A DNA stretch of 64,000 nt from Sphingomonas sp. 28-63-12 (GTDB lineage Bacteria; Pseudomonadota; Alphaproteobacteria; Sphingomonadales; Sphingomonadaceae): positions 68,249 to 132,248 of the forward strand of contig NCGD01000005.1 in the NCBI GenBank assembly GCA_002281535.1, given 5' to 3'. Numbering within the stretch: position 1 is the stretch's first letter; each line of letters opens with the position of its first letter. The notes beneath the pieces are model-generated. The model saw only the letters and a program-made list of their open reading frames with translations. It was not told where the DNA came from and ran no database searches. The translations under genes and the position numbers were made by a program. This document shows positions 9,845-19,110 of the stretch, piece after piece.

Positions 9845-10974
9845 TCCAGACCCCAGGCTTTCTCTACACGGCCATGGCCTTCATCCTGGTAATCGGGCCG
9901 TTGGTGTTCGTGCACGAGCTTGGCCATTATCTGGCCGGCCGGCTGTTTGGCGTGAAGGCCGACGAGTTTTCGATCGGGTTCGGCCGGGAGGTTTTCGGCG
10001 TTACCGACAAGCGCGGGACGCGCTGGAAGTTCGGCTGGATTCCGCTGGGCGGCTATGTGAAATTTGCCGGCGACATGGATGCATCGAGCAAACCTGATCC
10101 CGACTGGCTCGCACTGCCCGCCGAGGAACGTTTCCGCACCTTTCAAGCGAAGCCGATCTGGCAGCGTGCGATCATCGTCGCCGCAGGCCCGATCACCAAC
10201 TTTCTGGTCGCGATCGCTATTTTGATGGGCTTTGCGATCAGCTTCGGGGAATTGCGCACGCCGGCGGTGGTTGGTTCGGTTCTGCCGAATAGCCCGGCGC
10301 AGCTGGCCGGCCTTCACCCAGGGGACCGGATCACGGCGCTGGGCGGGCGCAGTGTCGACACGTTTGAGGATATGGTCCGTTTCGTCCAGATCCGGCCCGG
10401 TCAGGCCGTGCGAGTCGATTTCGTGCGCGGTGCCGATACCCAGACGATCAACCTGACCATCGGCACCCGGATCGAGCGCGACCGTTTTGGTAACGAACCG
10501 AAGATCGGCCGCATCGGTATTGGTCGATCGGCAGCGACGCTGCTGCCGGTGAGCCTGATCGAGGCGCCGGCGGTAGCGGTCCGGCAGACCGGCAGCATCT
10601 TGAGCATGATGGGCGATGTGATCGGACAGATTATTTCCGGTCGGCGATCTGTGAAGGAACTTGGTGGCCCGTTGAGCATTGCCAAAGTGTCCGGCGAACA
10701 GCTGGCGCTTGGCACGTCATCCTTCGTTTTCCTGATCGCGCTGGTTTCCATTAATCTGGGATTCATTAACCTTTTGCCAGTGCCGGTACTGGATGGTGGG
10801 CATTTGCTTTTCTACGCGATCGAGGCAATCCGTCGTCGGCCGCTGGAGGCGCATGTGCAGGAATGGGCTTTCCGTGGCGGCTTGGCGGCGGTGCTGGCGT
10901 TGATGGTGCTGGTGACCTTCAACGATTTGGGCGCCTTGGGACTTTGGAATCGGCTAGCTGGGTTGATCGGTTGA
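9841..10974 (+). CDS. rseP: Site-2 type intramembrane zinc protease RseP
   Basis: Cuts membrane-bound regulatory proteins inside the bilayer, for example anti-sigma factors. HELGH, the zinc and catalytic motif, is at residues 25-29, and the third ligand motif L-D-G-G-H is near the C-terminus. One PDZ domain lies between (from about V-V-G-S-V-L-P-N-S-P-A). A TTG at 9841 overlaps the dxr stop and is the likely start, giving 377 residues; a TTG at 9832 would add three. It sits between dxr and bamA, the common order in proteobacteria. Confidence 0.93.
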   Translation: MIQTPGFLYTAMAFILVIGPLVFVHELGHYLAGRLFGVKADEFSIGFGREVFGVTDKRGTRWKFGWIPLGGYVKFAGDMDASSKPDPDWLALPAEERFRTFQAKPIWQRAIIVAAGPITNFLVAIAILMGFAISFGELRTPAVVGSVLPNSPAQLAGLHPGDRITALGGRSVDTFEDMVRFVQIRPGQAVRVDFVRGADTQTINLTIGTRIERDRFGNEPKIGRIGIGRSAATLLPVSLIEAPAVAVRQTGSILSMMGDVIGQIISGRRSVKELGGPLSIAKVSGEQLALGTSSFVFLIALVSINLGFINLLPVPVLDGGHLLFYAIEAIRRRPLEAHVQEWAFRGGLAAVLALMVLVTFNDLGALGLWNRLAGLIG

Positions 10975-11035
10975 TCGGCTTCGGGCAGGGCGGCACGCGC
11001 CGTGCAATGCTTACATATCCGTTTGGGGTGAAATA

Positions 11036-13744
11036 GTGACAGCGACCAAGGTTTCCAAATTCGGTTCGCGCGCGGTCGCGGTTCTGCTGGCCGGCACGAT
11101 GCTCTCTGGCCTGTCCGGAACGGCGATGGCGCAGAGCAATGCCCCCAGGGTGCTGGCGCCGTTGCCGGCGGCGGTGCCGGATGCGCCGGTCAGGGTCATC
11201 AAGACGCTGCGCGTCGACGGCGCGCAGCGCATCGAATCCGATACCGTGCTGTCCTATACCAAGCTACGGATCGGGCAGGCCTTTACCAATGAGTCGCTCG
11301 ATCAGGCGATCAAGGACTTGTATAACAGCGACCTGTTTGCCGACGTGACGATCAGTGGCGCTCAGACCGGCGACATCATCCTCAAGGTTCGCGAAAACCC
11401 GATCATCAACCGGGTGCTGATCGAAGGCAACAAGCGGCTGAAGAGCGACAAGATCCAGAAGGAAATCAAGCTCGCCCCGCGGCAGATTTTCACGCGATCG
11501 GCCGTGCGGTCCGACGTGTCACGCATCATCGAGCTGTATCGGCGCCAGGGCCGTTTTGCGGCATCGGTAAGCCCCAAGATGGTCGCGCTTGATCAGAACC
11601 GCGTCGACATCATCTTCGAAGTGTCGGAAGGGCCGAAATCCAAGGTTCGCCAGATCAATATCATCGGCAACGAGCAGTTTTCCGACGGCCGGCTGCGTGG
11701 TGAAATGGCGACCAAGCAGGCCCGGCTGACGTCACTGCTCAGTTCCAACACCAGCTATGATCAGGACCGGCTGGCCTATGACCAGCAGAAGATGCGGCAA
11801 TTTTATCTGACCGAGGGCTATGCCGATTTCAAAATCACCTCGGCGGTGGCCGAGCTGACGCCGGACAAGCGCGATTTCATCATCACTTATGTGGTGCAGG
11901 AAGGAAAGCGCTACCGATTCAGTGACGTGACCGTCGACAGCGACATTCGCGACTTCGACAACAAGAAACTTGCCGAGACGCTGACCGCCAAGAAAGGCGA
12001 TTGGTACAACGCTAAGAAGGTCGAAGATTCGGTCGACGCGATCAACCAGGCCGCCGGCCTGTTCGGCTATGCCTTTGTCGAAGTAAATCCGGAATTCTCG
12101 CCCGATCGCGACGCGCTGACAATGGCGATCAACTTCCACATCTCCGAAGCCAAGCGGACATATGTCGAGCGGATCGACATCAACGGCAATACGGTGACGC
12201 AGGATCAGGTGGTCCGTCGCGAAATGCGGCTGGCCGAGGGCGATCCGTTCAACAGCTTCTTGGTCAAGCGTTCACAGGATCGGATCAACTCGCTCGGCTT
12301 CTTCCAGGAGAAGCTGGAAGTCACCCAGAAGCCCGGTTCGACACCGGACCGGGTTGTCCTCGAGGTGAATGCCGAGGAAAAATCAACTGGCGAGCTGAAC
12401 CTGTCTGCCGGTTTCTCCAGCCTGGAGCGGTTCATTCTCCAGGCATCGATCAAGCAGCGCAATTTCCGCGGCAAGGGCCAGGAACTGCGCGCCAGCGTGA
12501 GCTATTCGACCTATTCAAAGTCGGTCGAGCTGGGGTTCACCGAGCCTTATCTGTTCGGGCGGACGATCGCGGTTGGCGGCGACATCTTCCGTCGCGATTA
12601 TAACTCGTTCAATTATAGCGGCACGCAGCGCCAGACGACCTACTCCCAGCTGTCGAGCGGTTTCCAAATCCGTGCTGGCGTGCCGATCACTGAATATCTG
12701 TCGCTGTCGGGCCGTTATGGTTTGACCTATGATCAGGTCGGTCTCGATCAGGCGACCTATTATACGAACGGCGTCTGCGACCCGCTCAAGGCCGGCCGCT
12801 ATCTGTGCGATTCGACCGGCAACCGGGTGACCTCATCGATCGGCTATTCGCTGGTCTATGACAGCCTGAACAGCCGGGTCCGGCCAAGCGCCGGGCACCG
12901 CATTATCTTCAGCCAGGATCTGGCCGGGCTGGGCGGCGACGTTCGTTATATCCGGACCAAGTTCGATTCCGATAAATATTGGAACGTCGGCAGCGGCTTC
13001 ATCTTTTCGGTCGGACTTGAGGGCGGGTACATTCTGCCGCTGGAGAAGGGCCGTGGCCCCGGCATCGACGGCGTTCGCATCAACGATCGTTATTATCTTG
13101 GCGAACCGCAGTTCCGCGGTTTCGACATTCGCGGCGTCGGCCCGCGCATCCAGCGAATTTCGTATAGCGATGGCACGGTCAACCAGACGCTGCTCGACGG
13201 ACGCAACCAGTTTGTCGACGATGCGCTGGGTGGCCGGGCCTATTATCTGGGCCATGCCGAGCTTGAGATTCCGCTGGGTGCCGGCGCGCGCGAGCTGGGC
13301 CTGCGGCCGTCGATCTTTATGGATTTCGGCGCGCTTTTTGGCGTGACCCGGCCATTGCCCACCGCGACTTTCCCGACGCTCACAGACCCAACCACCGGCA
13401 AAACCTATGTTGGATCGATCTTCACTCCGGTGTCGGGTTTCTATACTTATAATGCCGGTACGGTGGATGCACCGCTCACGTCGACGACGACCTGCGCAGC
13501 CGGTATTCCCGATGCCAATGGACTTTGCGTCGGCACGACCCCGAACCCGGGTCTACTGTCCGAACAGACACCATTCATCGAACGCTTCCTTGGCAACTCG
13601 GCGTCGCCGCGCTTGACGATTGGTGTGGGCGTCAACTGGAATTCTCCATTCGGGCCGCTTCGCATCAACGTTGCCAAGGCATTGCTCAAGCAGCCGGGCG
13701 ATGACGCCAAACTCATTACTTTCAACGTAGGGACGAGTTTCTAA
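11036..13744 (+). CDS. bamA: Outer membrane protein assembly factor BamA
   Basis: Core of the BAM complex that folds and inserts beta-barrel proteins in the outer membrane. The GTG start at 11036 follows a GGGGTGA binding site. Residues 1-32 are a signal peptide ending A-M-A-Q. Five POTRA repeats follow (from V-I-K-T-L-R-V-D-G), then a beta-barrel from about residue 450. The last residue is Phe (N-V-G-T-S-F), the usual outer-membrane C-terminal signal. At 902 residues it is longer than E. coli BamA. Its stop shares one base with the start of the OmpH-family gene. Confidence 0.97.
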   Translation: MTATKVSKFGSRAVAVLLAGTMLSGLSGTAMAQSNAPRVLAPLPAAVPDAPVRVIKTLRVDGAQRIESDTVLSYTKLRIGQAFTNESLDQAIKDLYNSDLFADVTISGAQTGDIILKVRENPIINRVLIEGNKRLKSDKIQKEIKLAPRQIFTRSAVRSDVSRIIELYRRQGRFAASVSPKMVALDQNRVDIIFEVSEGPKSKVRQINIIGNEQFSDGRLRGEMATKQARLTSLLSSNTSYDQDRLAYDQQKMRQFYLTEGYADFKITSAVAELTPDKRDFIITYVVQEGKRYRFSDVTVDSDIRDFDNKKLAETLTAKKGDWYNAKKVEDSVDAINQAAGLFGYAFVEVNPEFSPDRDALTMAINFHISEAKRTYVERIDINGNTVTQDQVVRREMRLAEGDPFNSFLVKRSQDRINSLGFFQEKLEVTQKPGSTPDRVVLEVNAEEKSTGELNLSAGFSSLERFILQASIKQRNFRGKGQELRASVSYSTYSKSVELGFTEPYLFGRTIAVGGDIFRRDYNSFNYSGTQRQTTYSQLSSGFQIRAGVPITEYLSLSGRYGLTYDQVGLDQATYYTNGVCDPLKAGRYLCDSTGNRVTSSIGYSLVYDSLNSRVRPSAGHRIIFSQDLAGLGGDVRYIRTKFDSDKYWNVGSGFIFSVGLEGGYILPLEKGRGPGIDGVRINDRYYLGEPQFRGFDIRGVGPRIQRISYSDGTVNQTLLDGRNQFVDDALGGRAYYLGHAELEIPLGAGARELGLRPSIFMDFGALFGVTRPLPTATFPTLTDPTTGKTYVGSIFTPVSGFYTYNAGTVDAPLTSTTTCAAGIPDANGLCVGTTPNPGLLSEQTPFIERFLGNSASPRLTIGVGVNWNSPFGPLRINVAKALLKQPGDDAKLITFNVGTSF

Positions 13745-14373
13745 TGAACAATATTCTTAAAGGCGCCGGTCTGGCGCTCGCACTTTCGGCTGGCATGGCA
13801 ATCGCGCCAACGGCTGCGTCGGCACAGACTCTCACCGTTGACGTCGATCAGGTCTATAAGGACAGCCTGGGCGGCAAGAACGGTGGCGACCAGCTCGAAG
13901 CAAAATATGGCCCCCGGCTGAAGGCGGCGCAGGAAAAGCTGCAGACGTCGATCACCGGCTGGAACACCCAGCTTGAAGCGGCCAAGAAGGTCGTCAAGCC
14001 CGACGGCACGTTGCCGCCGGCCAATCAGACCGCGATCGATCAAGCTCGCCAGTCGCTCAACGAGTCCAAGACGGCGTTTGACGAGCTTCGGCAGGAAATT
14101 CAGTATGCCGACCAATATGTAAAATATCAGATCCTGGAAAAGCTCGTCCCGGTGACCGAGAAGATCCGCAAGGATCGCAAGGCCGGTCTGGTCGTTCCCC
14201 GTGCGTCGGTGCTGGCTTTCGATCCGGTCAACGACATCACCCCGGTTGCGCTGCAGCAGCTCAATACGACGCTAACGACAGTGTCGATCACGCCGCCGCA
14301 GCAGAATCAGGCTGCTCCCGCCCAGGGCACCGCACCAGCACAGCCTGCCAAGCAGCAGCCACAGAGCCGGTGA
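13744..14373 (+). CDS. OmpH/Skp family periplasmic chaperone
   Basis: Probably holds unfolded outer-membrane proteins in the periplasm for BamA. The 209-residue protein has a signal peptide ending A-S-A-Q near residue 28, a helical middle with heptad-like charged stretches, and a Gln/Pro/Ala-rich tail. Similarity to Skp is weak in sequence, but position and architecture match. Start and bamA stop form TAATG, so translation is probably coupled. In many proteobacteria lpxD follows here; in this window fabZ does. Confidence 0.85.
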   Translation: MNNILKGAGLALALSAGMAIAPTAASAQTLTVDVDQVYKDSLGGKNGGDQLEAKYGPRLKAAQEKLQTSITGWNTQLEAAKKVVKPDGTLPPANQTAIDQARQSLNESKTAFDELRQEIQYADQYVKYQILEKLVPVTEKIRKDRKAGLVVPRASVLAFDPVNDITPVALQQLNTTLTTVSITPPQQNQAAPAQGTAPAQPAKQQPQSR

Positions 14374-14846
14374 ATGATGTAGTAACGGCAGCGACGCCCT
14401 ATGCGCTCGAGATCGGGCGTGTGATGGCGGCGCTGCCGCATCGTTATCCGATGTTGCTGGTCGATCGGGTCGAGGCACTTGTTCTCGACCGGTCGATCAC
14501 GGCGATCAAGGCGGTGACATTTAACGAGAGCTTCTTCCAGGGGCATTTCCCCGGTCGCCCGATCATGCCCGGCGTGCTGATCGTCGAGGCGATGGCTCAG
14601 GCCGCCGGCGTCCTTGCGGTTGAGAGCCTTGGCCTCGCGGGTTCGGGTAAGCTCGTCTACTTCATGGCGATTGAGGGCGCGAAATTCCGCAAACCCGTAG
14701 AACCGGGCGTGTTGCTGAAACTCGAGGTCGAGTTCGTGCAGAAGCGCTCAAGTGTGTGCAAATTTGCCGGCAGGGCGCTGGTCGATGGTGTGCTGGTCGC
14801 CGAGGCCAACTTCACCGCGATGATCGCCGATCCGCCAAAGGCCTAG
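14370..14846 (+). CDS. fabZ: 3-hydroxyacyl-ACP dehydratase
   Basis: Dehydrates 3-hydroxyacyl-ACP in fatty-acid elongation. The 158-residue protein contains [10 protein letters not shown] near residue 25 and the hot-dog active-site segment [13 protein letters not shown] with the catalytic His, followed by E-A-M-A-Q with the catalytic Glu. The GTG start overlaps the preceding stop (GTGA). After it the operon ends; lpxA and lpxB do not follow. It is convergent with amn. Confidence 0.96.
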   Translation: MNDVVTAATPYALEIGRVMAALPHRYPMLLVDRVEALVLDRSITAIKAVTFNESFFQGHFPGRPIMPGVLIVEAMAQAAGVLAVESLGLAGSGKLVYFMAIEGAKFRKPVEPGVLLKLEVEFVQKRSSVCKFAGRALVDGVLVAEANFTAMIADPPKA

Positions 14847-14931
14847 GCTGCGGTTTGGCCTGGCCGGGCACGGGTGCACGGCTCAATTCCTTCAGACGCG
14901 TCTGCGATGCGGCACGACGGTCCTGGCGATA

Positions 14932-16386
14932 TCACCGAAATGGCGGTTCGTTGAACGCGCGCAGCTTTCGACTATGCAGCTTGGCACCTTCGCGCCGCAA
15001 TTGTTCGCAGGCTTCGATACCGATTTTCATATGTTCTGCGATTGCGCGTTCGTAAAAGCGATTGGCCTGGCCCGGGAGCTTGAGTTCGCCGTGCAAGGGC
15101 TTGTCCGACACGCACAGCAATGTGCCATAGGGCACGCGGAACCGATAACCTTGCGCGGCAATCGTCGCTGATTCCATGTCGATGCCGACCGCCCGCGAGA
15201 GCGAAAAGCGCAGTGCTGATTTCGAATAGCGCAACTCCCAGTTGCGGTCGTCCGTCGTCACGATCGTGCCGGTCCGCAGCCGACGCTTGAGTTCCTCGCC
15301 CGACTGGCCCGACACCGTTTCGGCTGCGCGGGCCAGCGCCTGCTGGACTTCGGCAATCGCCGGCACAGGAATTTCCGGCGGCAATACATCATCAAGCACG
15401 TGATCGTCGCGCAGATAGGCATGGGCGAGAACATAATCGCCGATCCGCTGGCTCGGGCGCAGGCCGCCGCAATGGCCAATCATCAGCCAGACTTCTGGGC
15501 GGACGACGGCAAGGTGATCGCAGATCGTCTTGGCGTTGGACGGCCCAACTCCGATATTGACGAGGGTGATGCCGGTGCGGTCGTCGGCCATCAGGTGATA
15601 GGCGGGCATCTGGTGCCGCCGCCAGGCGCTGGTATCGGCGAGCACCGCCTCGATATCGTCGCCCGCCTCGAACAGCACGCCGCCGGCGCCCGACAATGCG
15701 GTGAACCGGCTGGGATTGCCCTGCTCATCGGGGCCGAGCTGGGCTGCCGCCCAGCGCACGAACTCATCGACATAACGGTGATAATTGGTGAACAGCACAT
15801 AGCGCTGGACATGTTCGGGCGGGGTGCCGGTATAGTGCCGCAGCCGTGCCAGCGAGAAATCGGTGCGCAGCGCATCGAACAGCGCCAGCGGGCGGACGCC
15901 GTCATGGCTTTCGAGCAAGCCGTCGGCGGTTTCATCGCCGATAAAGGCCAATTCGGTCGCGGGGAAATGGCGCGACAATTCGGTCGCCGAGACTTCATCA
16001 AGGCCAAGCGCCGCACCGGCATCGAGCACATAGGGAAAAGGGATTTCCTGCCGACCGGCGCCGGCCTCGACCGAGACATCATAATCCTCGATCAGCAGAC
16101 CGAGCTGTTCGGTCAAATAGCCGGCAAATTGCGCCGGCTTGGTGACGCTGATCCGGTACTCGCCAGGTGTGACCAGGCGACCGAACGATCGCAGCGGCGT
16201 TGGCCGTTCGTCGGCGCCGCGATAGGTCAACCGAATTTCCGGATAAGCAAACGAGCCATCGTGGCGCATCGTGGCTGGCGGAATCGTGCCATCGTGCAGA
16301 TAGGCGGACAACGCGGTGCGAAGCCGATTGACAGAGGCGGTGTAGAGCCGATCCAGCTCGGCGACGATTTCAGCAGCTTTGTCCAT
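14932..16386 (-). CDS. amn: AMP nucleosidase
   Basis: Hydrolyses AMP to adenine and ribose 5-phosphate, regulating the adenylate pool. The 484-residue protein matches the bacterial enzyme in length. An N-terminal regulatory domain is followed by a nucleoside-phosphorylase fold with V-G-P-S-N-A-K-T-I-C-D-H-L and M-I-G-H-C-G-G-L-R near residue 300, and D-M-E-S-A-T-I near residue 415 for ribose binding. No operon partner; it converges with fabZ and a small gene lies upstream. Confidence 0.94.
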   Translation of the reverse strand: MDKAAEIVAELDRLYTASVNRLRTALSAYLHDGTIPPATMRHDGSFAYPEIRLTYRGADERPTPLRSFGRLVTPGEYRISVTKPAQFAGYLTEQLGLLIEDYDVSVEAGAGRQEIPFPYVLDAGAALGLDEVSATELSRHFPATELAFIGDETADGLLESHDGVRPLALFDALRTDFSLARLRHYTGTPPEHVQRYVLFTNYHRYVDEFVRWAAAQLGPDEQGNPSRFTALSGAGGVLFEAGDDIEAVLADTSAWRRHQMPAYHLMADDRTGITLVNIGVGPSNAKTICDHLAVVRPEVWLMIGHCGGLRPSQRIGDYVLAHAYLRDDHVLDDVLPPEIPVPAIAEVQQALARAAETVSGQSGEELKRRLRTGTIVTTDDRNWELRYSKSALRFSLSRAVGIDMESATIAAQGYRFRVPYGTLLCVSDKPLHGELKLPGQANRFYERAIAEHMKIGIEACEQLRREGAKLHSRKLRAFNEPPFR

Positions 16387-16460
16387 GCACTGGCGCTAAT
16401 CGAGCCGTGCGACGGTGGCAAGACGGCGCGAGGTGACGCGCGCGATCGGTGCCAATGGTC

Positions 16461-16490
16461 GCGGGGCGCGTCGCTATCGCCGCGCCCCGC
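16461..16490. terminator. Perfect ten-base-pair hairpin
   Basis: GCGGGGCGCG at 16461-16470 pairs perfectly with CGCGCCCCGC at 16481-16490 around a ten-base loop. It lies just after the stop of the minus-strand gene at 16498, so it is probably its terminator. There is no long T run. Confidence 0.6.
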
Positions 16491-16497
16491 CAACCGG

Positions 16498-16779
16498 CTA
16501 TTTTGAGTCGGCGGCTGGTTTGTCGCCGTCATCCAGCAGCTTGCTGACGCCGTAAGCCGCCCCGGCGGCGGCCACGACAACGCCACCTGCAATCGCTGCA
16601 GCGGCAAGCGGATTTTCCTTCACCGCCTCGACCGTTGATTCGACTGCGTCTTCAATCGCTTCCTGCGCACGCTCGAGGAAAGATTTGGCTTCCGCCTTTG
16701 CGTCGGCAATCGACGGAAGCGCAGCCGCAAGATCGTCGCCGGCCGTCTTGATCGCGTCCTGAATGGTCTCATCGCTCAT
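16498..16779 (-). CDS. Small YqjD/ElaB-like membrane-anchored protein
   Basis: A 93-residue protein with an acidic, helical N-terminal half (A-K-A-E-A-K-S-F-L-E-R-A-Q-E-A-I) and one hydrophobic segment near residues 60-82 (A-A-A-A-I-A-G-G-V-V-V-A-A-A-G), then a short charged tail. This layout resembles the DUF883 family (YqjD, ElaB), which in E. coli anchors to the inner membrane and binds ribosomes. I assign it by architecture only. A ten-base-pair hairpin follows its stop. Confidence 0.7.
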   Translation of the reverse strand: MSDETIQDAIKTAGDDLAAALPSIADAKAEAKSFLERAQEAIEDAVESTVEAVKENPLAAAAIAGGVVVAAAGAAYGVSKLLDDGDKPAADSK

Positions 16780-16866
16780 TGCCTGGATCCTTCAGCTTAA
16801 AAAATCGGGTGTCCACCGTCAACGCCGGCAACCGGTCGAGGTTCCGGCAGACCGGGGATTTTCATT

Positions 16867-16883
16867 GGCATCGCGGCGATGCC
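16867..16883. terminator. Short hairpin after the peroxiredoxin gene
   Basis: GGCATCG-CGG-CGATGCC forms a perfect seven-base-pair stem, eight bases beyond the stop of the minus-strand peroxiredoxin gene. There is no U-tract, so it may be a weak terminator or a 3' protective structure. Confidence 0.4.
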
Positions 16884-16890
16884 CGGTCGA

Positions 16891-17373
16891 TCACATCGTA
16901 TCGAGCATATGCTCCGCTGAGCTGACCTTGAATTCGCCGGGACCTTCGACGTTGAGCTGGGTAACGACGCCATCGTCGACGAGCATCGAAAAACGCTGGC
17001 CGCGCGTGCCCATGCCGAATCGTGAACTGTCCGATGTCAGGCCCACCGCTGCGGCAAAGGCGGCATTGCCGTCGGCGAGCATCGTCACCTTGCCATCGGC
17101 AGCGTTGGTCTTGCTCCAGGCGCCCAGGACGAATGCGTCATTCACGGCGGTGCAGGCAATCTCGTCAACACCCTTCGCCTTGAAGGCATCGGCCTTGTCG
17201 ATGAAGCCGGGCAGGTGCTTGGCCGAGCAGGTTGGCGTGAACGCCCCGGGGACGGAGAACAGGGCGATTTTGCGGCCGGCGAAGTAGGCGGCAGAATCGA
17301 CAGCTTCGGGACCGTGATCGGTCGCCTTGATAAAGGTTGCCTGCGGGAGCTTATCGCCTACCTTGATCGTCAT
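16891..17373 (-). CDS. Peroxiredoxin (Prx5 type)
   Basis: Reduces hydrogen peroxide and organic peroxides in the cytoplasm using thiol or glutathione partners. The ATG at 17373 gives 160 residues (MTIKVGDKLPQATF) and has a GAAGGAAG binding site; a longer frame adds seven unlikely residues. The peroxidatic cysteine is at residue 49 in P-G-A-F-T-P-T-C. Length and motif fit the Prx5 group. Confidence 0.94.
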   Translation of the reverse strand: MTIKVGDKLPQATFIKATDHGPEAVDSAAYFAGRKIALFSVPGAFTPTCSAKHLPGFIDKADAFKAKGVDEIACTAVNDAFVLGAWSKTNAADGKVTMLADGNAAFAAAVGLTSDSSRFGMGTRGQRFSMLVDDGVVTQLNVEGPGEFKVSSAEHMLDTM

Positions 17374-17446
17374 GCTGCACTTCCTTCGCGCCAATATTTA
17401 CGGGCACCATCTAGGCGCGCCAGGGCAATGATTGAAGCGTCTTTGG

Positions 17447-18445
17447 TCAGATTTCGCGATTAAATCGCGCACGGGCCGCCAGCACCGGGCGGGCAAGGCC
17501 GGGCAGAGCGAGCATGACCGGCAGGGCGAAATACCATTTGATCGACCGCCGCCAGGGTTCGCCCTCGCGCAGACGATCGAGCCCGGCGCGTCCGTGCCCG
17601 GCAAGCACCAGCGCTTCGCCCTCGACACAGGCGAGCTGGCGTTCGATCAAATGCTGCATCTCGCGCGCCACGGCGGCCTCTGGCCGGTCGCCGAGCCGAT
17701 GAGCGGCCTTGTCATACACCAGCGCCACATACCGCAGCAGCGTGGCCGTCTGGCTGGATAGCGAACCCGCCCGCCGGCGGTAGCGCGAGAGCGGCGCGTT
17801 GACATAAGCGGCGCGCCATCCGCCTTCGATGAGCCTGATCCAGAGGTCGAAATCCTCAGCCGAGCGCAATGCCGGATCAAACCCGCCCACGGCATCAAAC
17901 GCCGCGCGGCGGATCACGCTCGTGATGAACACGTTGAATTCACGCCGCAGGATTCGTTCCAGCGAGATAGGGTCGATCTGCGGTACATGCTGGGAGAATA
18001 GCTGTCCGTTGCGCGAGGCCCCGAAATAGATGGCGTTGCAGGTGACGAAACCCAGCCCCGGATCGGCCGTGATCGCCGCCAGCATCGTTTCCAGATAGGT
18101 CGGTTCATACAGATCGTCACCATCGAGCAGGGCGATGAAGGCACCGCGCGCGGTAGCGATCGCCCGGTTGCGCGCAGTAGCCAGCCCGGCATTGTCGGTC
18201 TTCAGCAAGCGAATCCGCGGATCATGCGCAAATCTGCCGAGCGCGCCCTCGACATCGTCGGGCGCACCATCATCGACGACGATTGCTTCCCAATCCGGGT
18301 AGGATTGCGCGACGACTGAGTCGAGCGTTTCGCCGACAAGGTGGGCCAGGCCATAGGCAGGTACGATGATCGATATCGTCGGCACCGATGCGGAGGCGGC
18401 AGATTCAATCGAAGGATGGGACAGAGGAGGCTTTGGACCAGACAT
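17447..18445 (-). CDS. Family 2 glycosyltransferase
   Basis: Transfers a sugar from a nucleotide donor, probably to a surface polysaccharide or lipid; the substrate is unknown. The GT-A fold begins at T-I-S-I-I-V-P-A-Y-G near residue 23, with V-V-D-D-G near residue 56 and the metal-binding D-G-D-D at residues 108-111. E-D-F-D-L-W-I-R-L lies near residue 200, typical of GT2. No clear membrane segment; a hydrophobic patch near the C-terminus may bind the membrane. It is divergent from the YqgE gene with only about 20 bases between the starts. Confidence 0.9.
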   Translation of the reverse strand: MSGPKPPLSHPSIESAASASVPTISIIVPAYGLAHLVGETLDSVVAQSYPDWEAIVVDDGAPDDVEGALGRFAHDPRIRLLKTDNAGLATARNRAIATARGAFIALLDGDDLYEPTYLETMLAAITADPGLGFVTCNAIYFGASRNGQLFSQHVPQIDPISLERILRREFNVFITSVIRRAAFDAVGGFDPALRSAEDFDLWIRLIEGGWRAAYVNAPLSRYRRRAGSLSSQTATLLRYVALVYDKAAHRLGDRPEAAVAREMQHLIERQLACVEGEALVLAGHGRAGLDRLREGEPWRRSIKWYFALPVMLALPGLARPVLAARARFNREI

Positions 18446-18465
18446 TGGCTGGCCTATAAGCGGAA

Positions 18466-19029
18466 ATGATGAACGGACCGTCCTATCTCACCGGGCAATT
18501 CCTGCTCGCGCTGCCCGGTATGGGGGATGCCCGATTCGATCATGCGGTGATCGCGATGTGCGCGCATGATTCGCAAGGGGCAATGGGGGTTGGCATCGGT
18601 GCCCGCATCGATGACCTGGGGCTGCACGAAATTCTCGAACAATTCGACATCGACGTCGGCGAGGCACCGAATGCGCCTGTACATTTCGGCGGACCGGTCG
18701 AGCCGGGCAGGGGGTTTGTGCTGCACAGCAACGATTGGGGCGGCCAGGACACGATCGGGGTGGCCGGGCGCTGGTCGCTGTCGGGGACGATCGATATTCT
18801 CCGCGCGATCGCCCAAGGCCGGGGCCCGACGCGCTGGGTCGTCGCGCTTGGCTATGCCGGCTGGGGCGAGGGCCAGCTCGATCGCGAACTGACCCGGCAT
18901 GGCTGGTTCAGCGTCGAGGGCGATTCGGGGCTGATCTTCGATACGCCTGCCGAAACGCGGTGGCAGCGTGCCTTTGAAAGGGCCGGCATCGATCCCCGTC
19001 TGCTCGCGAGCAGCACCGGCCAGGCGTGA
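18466..19029 (+). CDS. YqgE/AlgH family protein
   Basis: A 187-residue member of the UPF0301 (YqgE/AlgH) family, whose biochemical role is unclear. It shows Y-L-T-G-Q-F-L-L-A-L-P-G-M near the start, V-H-F-G-G-P-V near residue 67 and L-G-Y-A-G-W-G-E-G-Q-L near residue 126, all family hallmarks. Two ATG codons in a row (18466, 18469) leave the exact start open. It is alone on the plus strand next to a broken gene. Confidence 0.92.
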   Translation: MMNGPSYLTGQFLLALPGMGDARFDHAVIAMCAHDSQGAMGVGIGARIDDLGLHEILEQFDIDVGEAPNAPVHFGGPVEPGRGFVLHSNDWGGQDTIGVAGRWSLSGTIDILRAIAQGRGPTRWVVALGYAGWGEGQLDRELTRHGWFSVEGDSGLIFDTPAETRWQRAFERAGIDPRLLASSTGQA

Positions 19030-19110
19030 ACCGCGCGGGCCGTGCGGACTCGGACAGTTCCAAGCGGATGTTTAACGGATCGCACTGCGCGCGCGGTACC
19101 GAAGACGACC

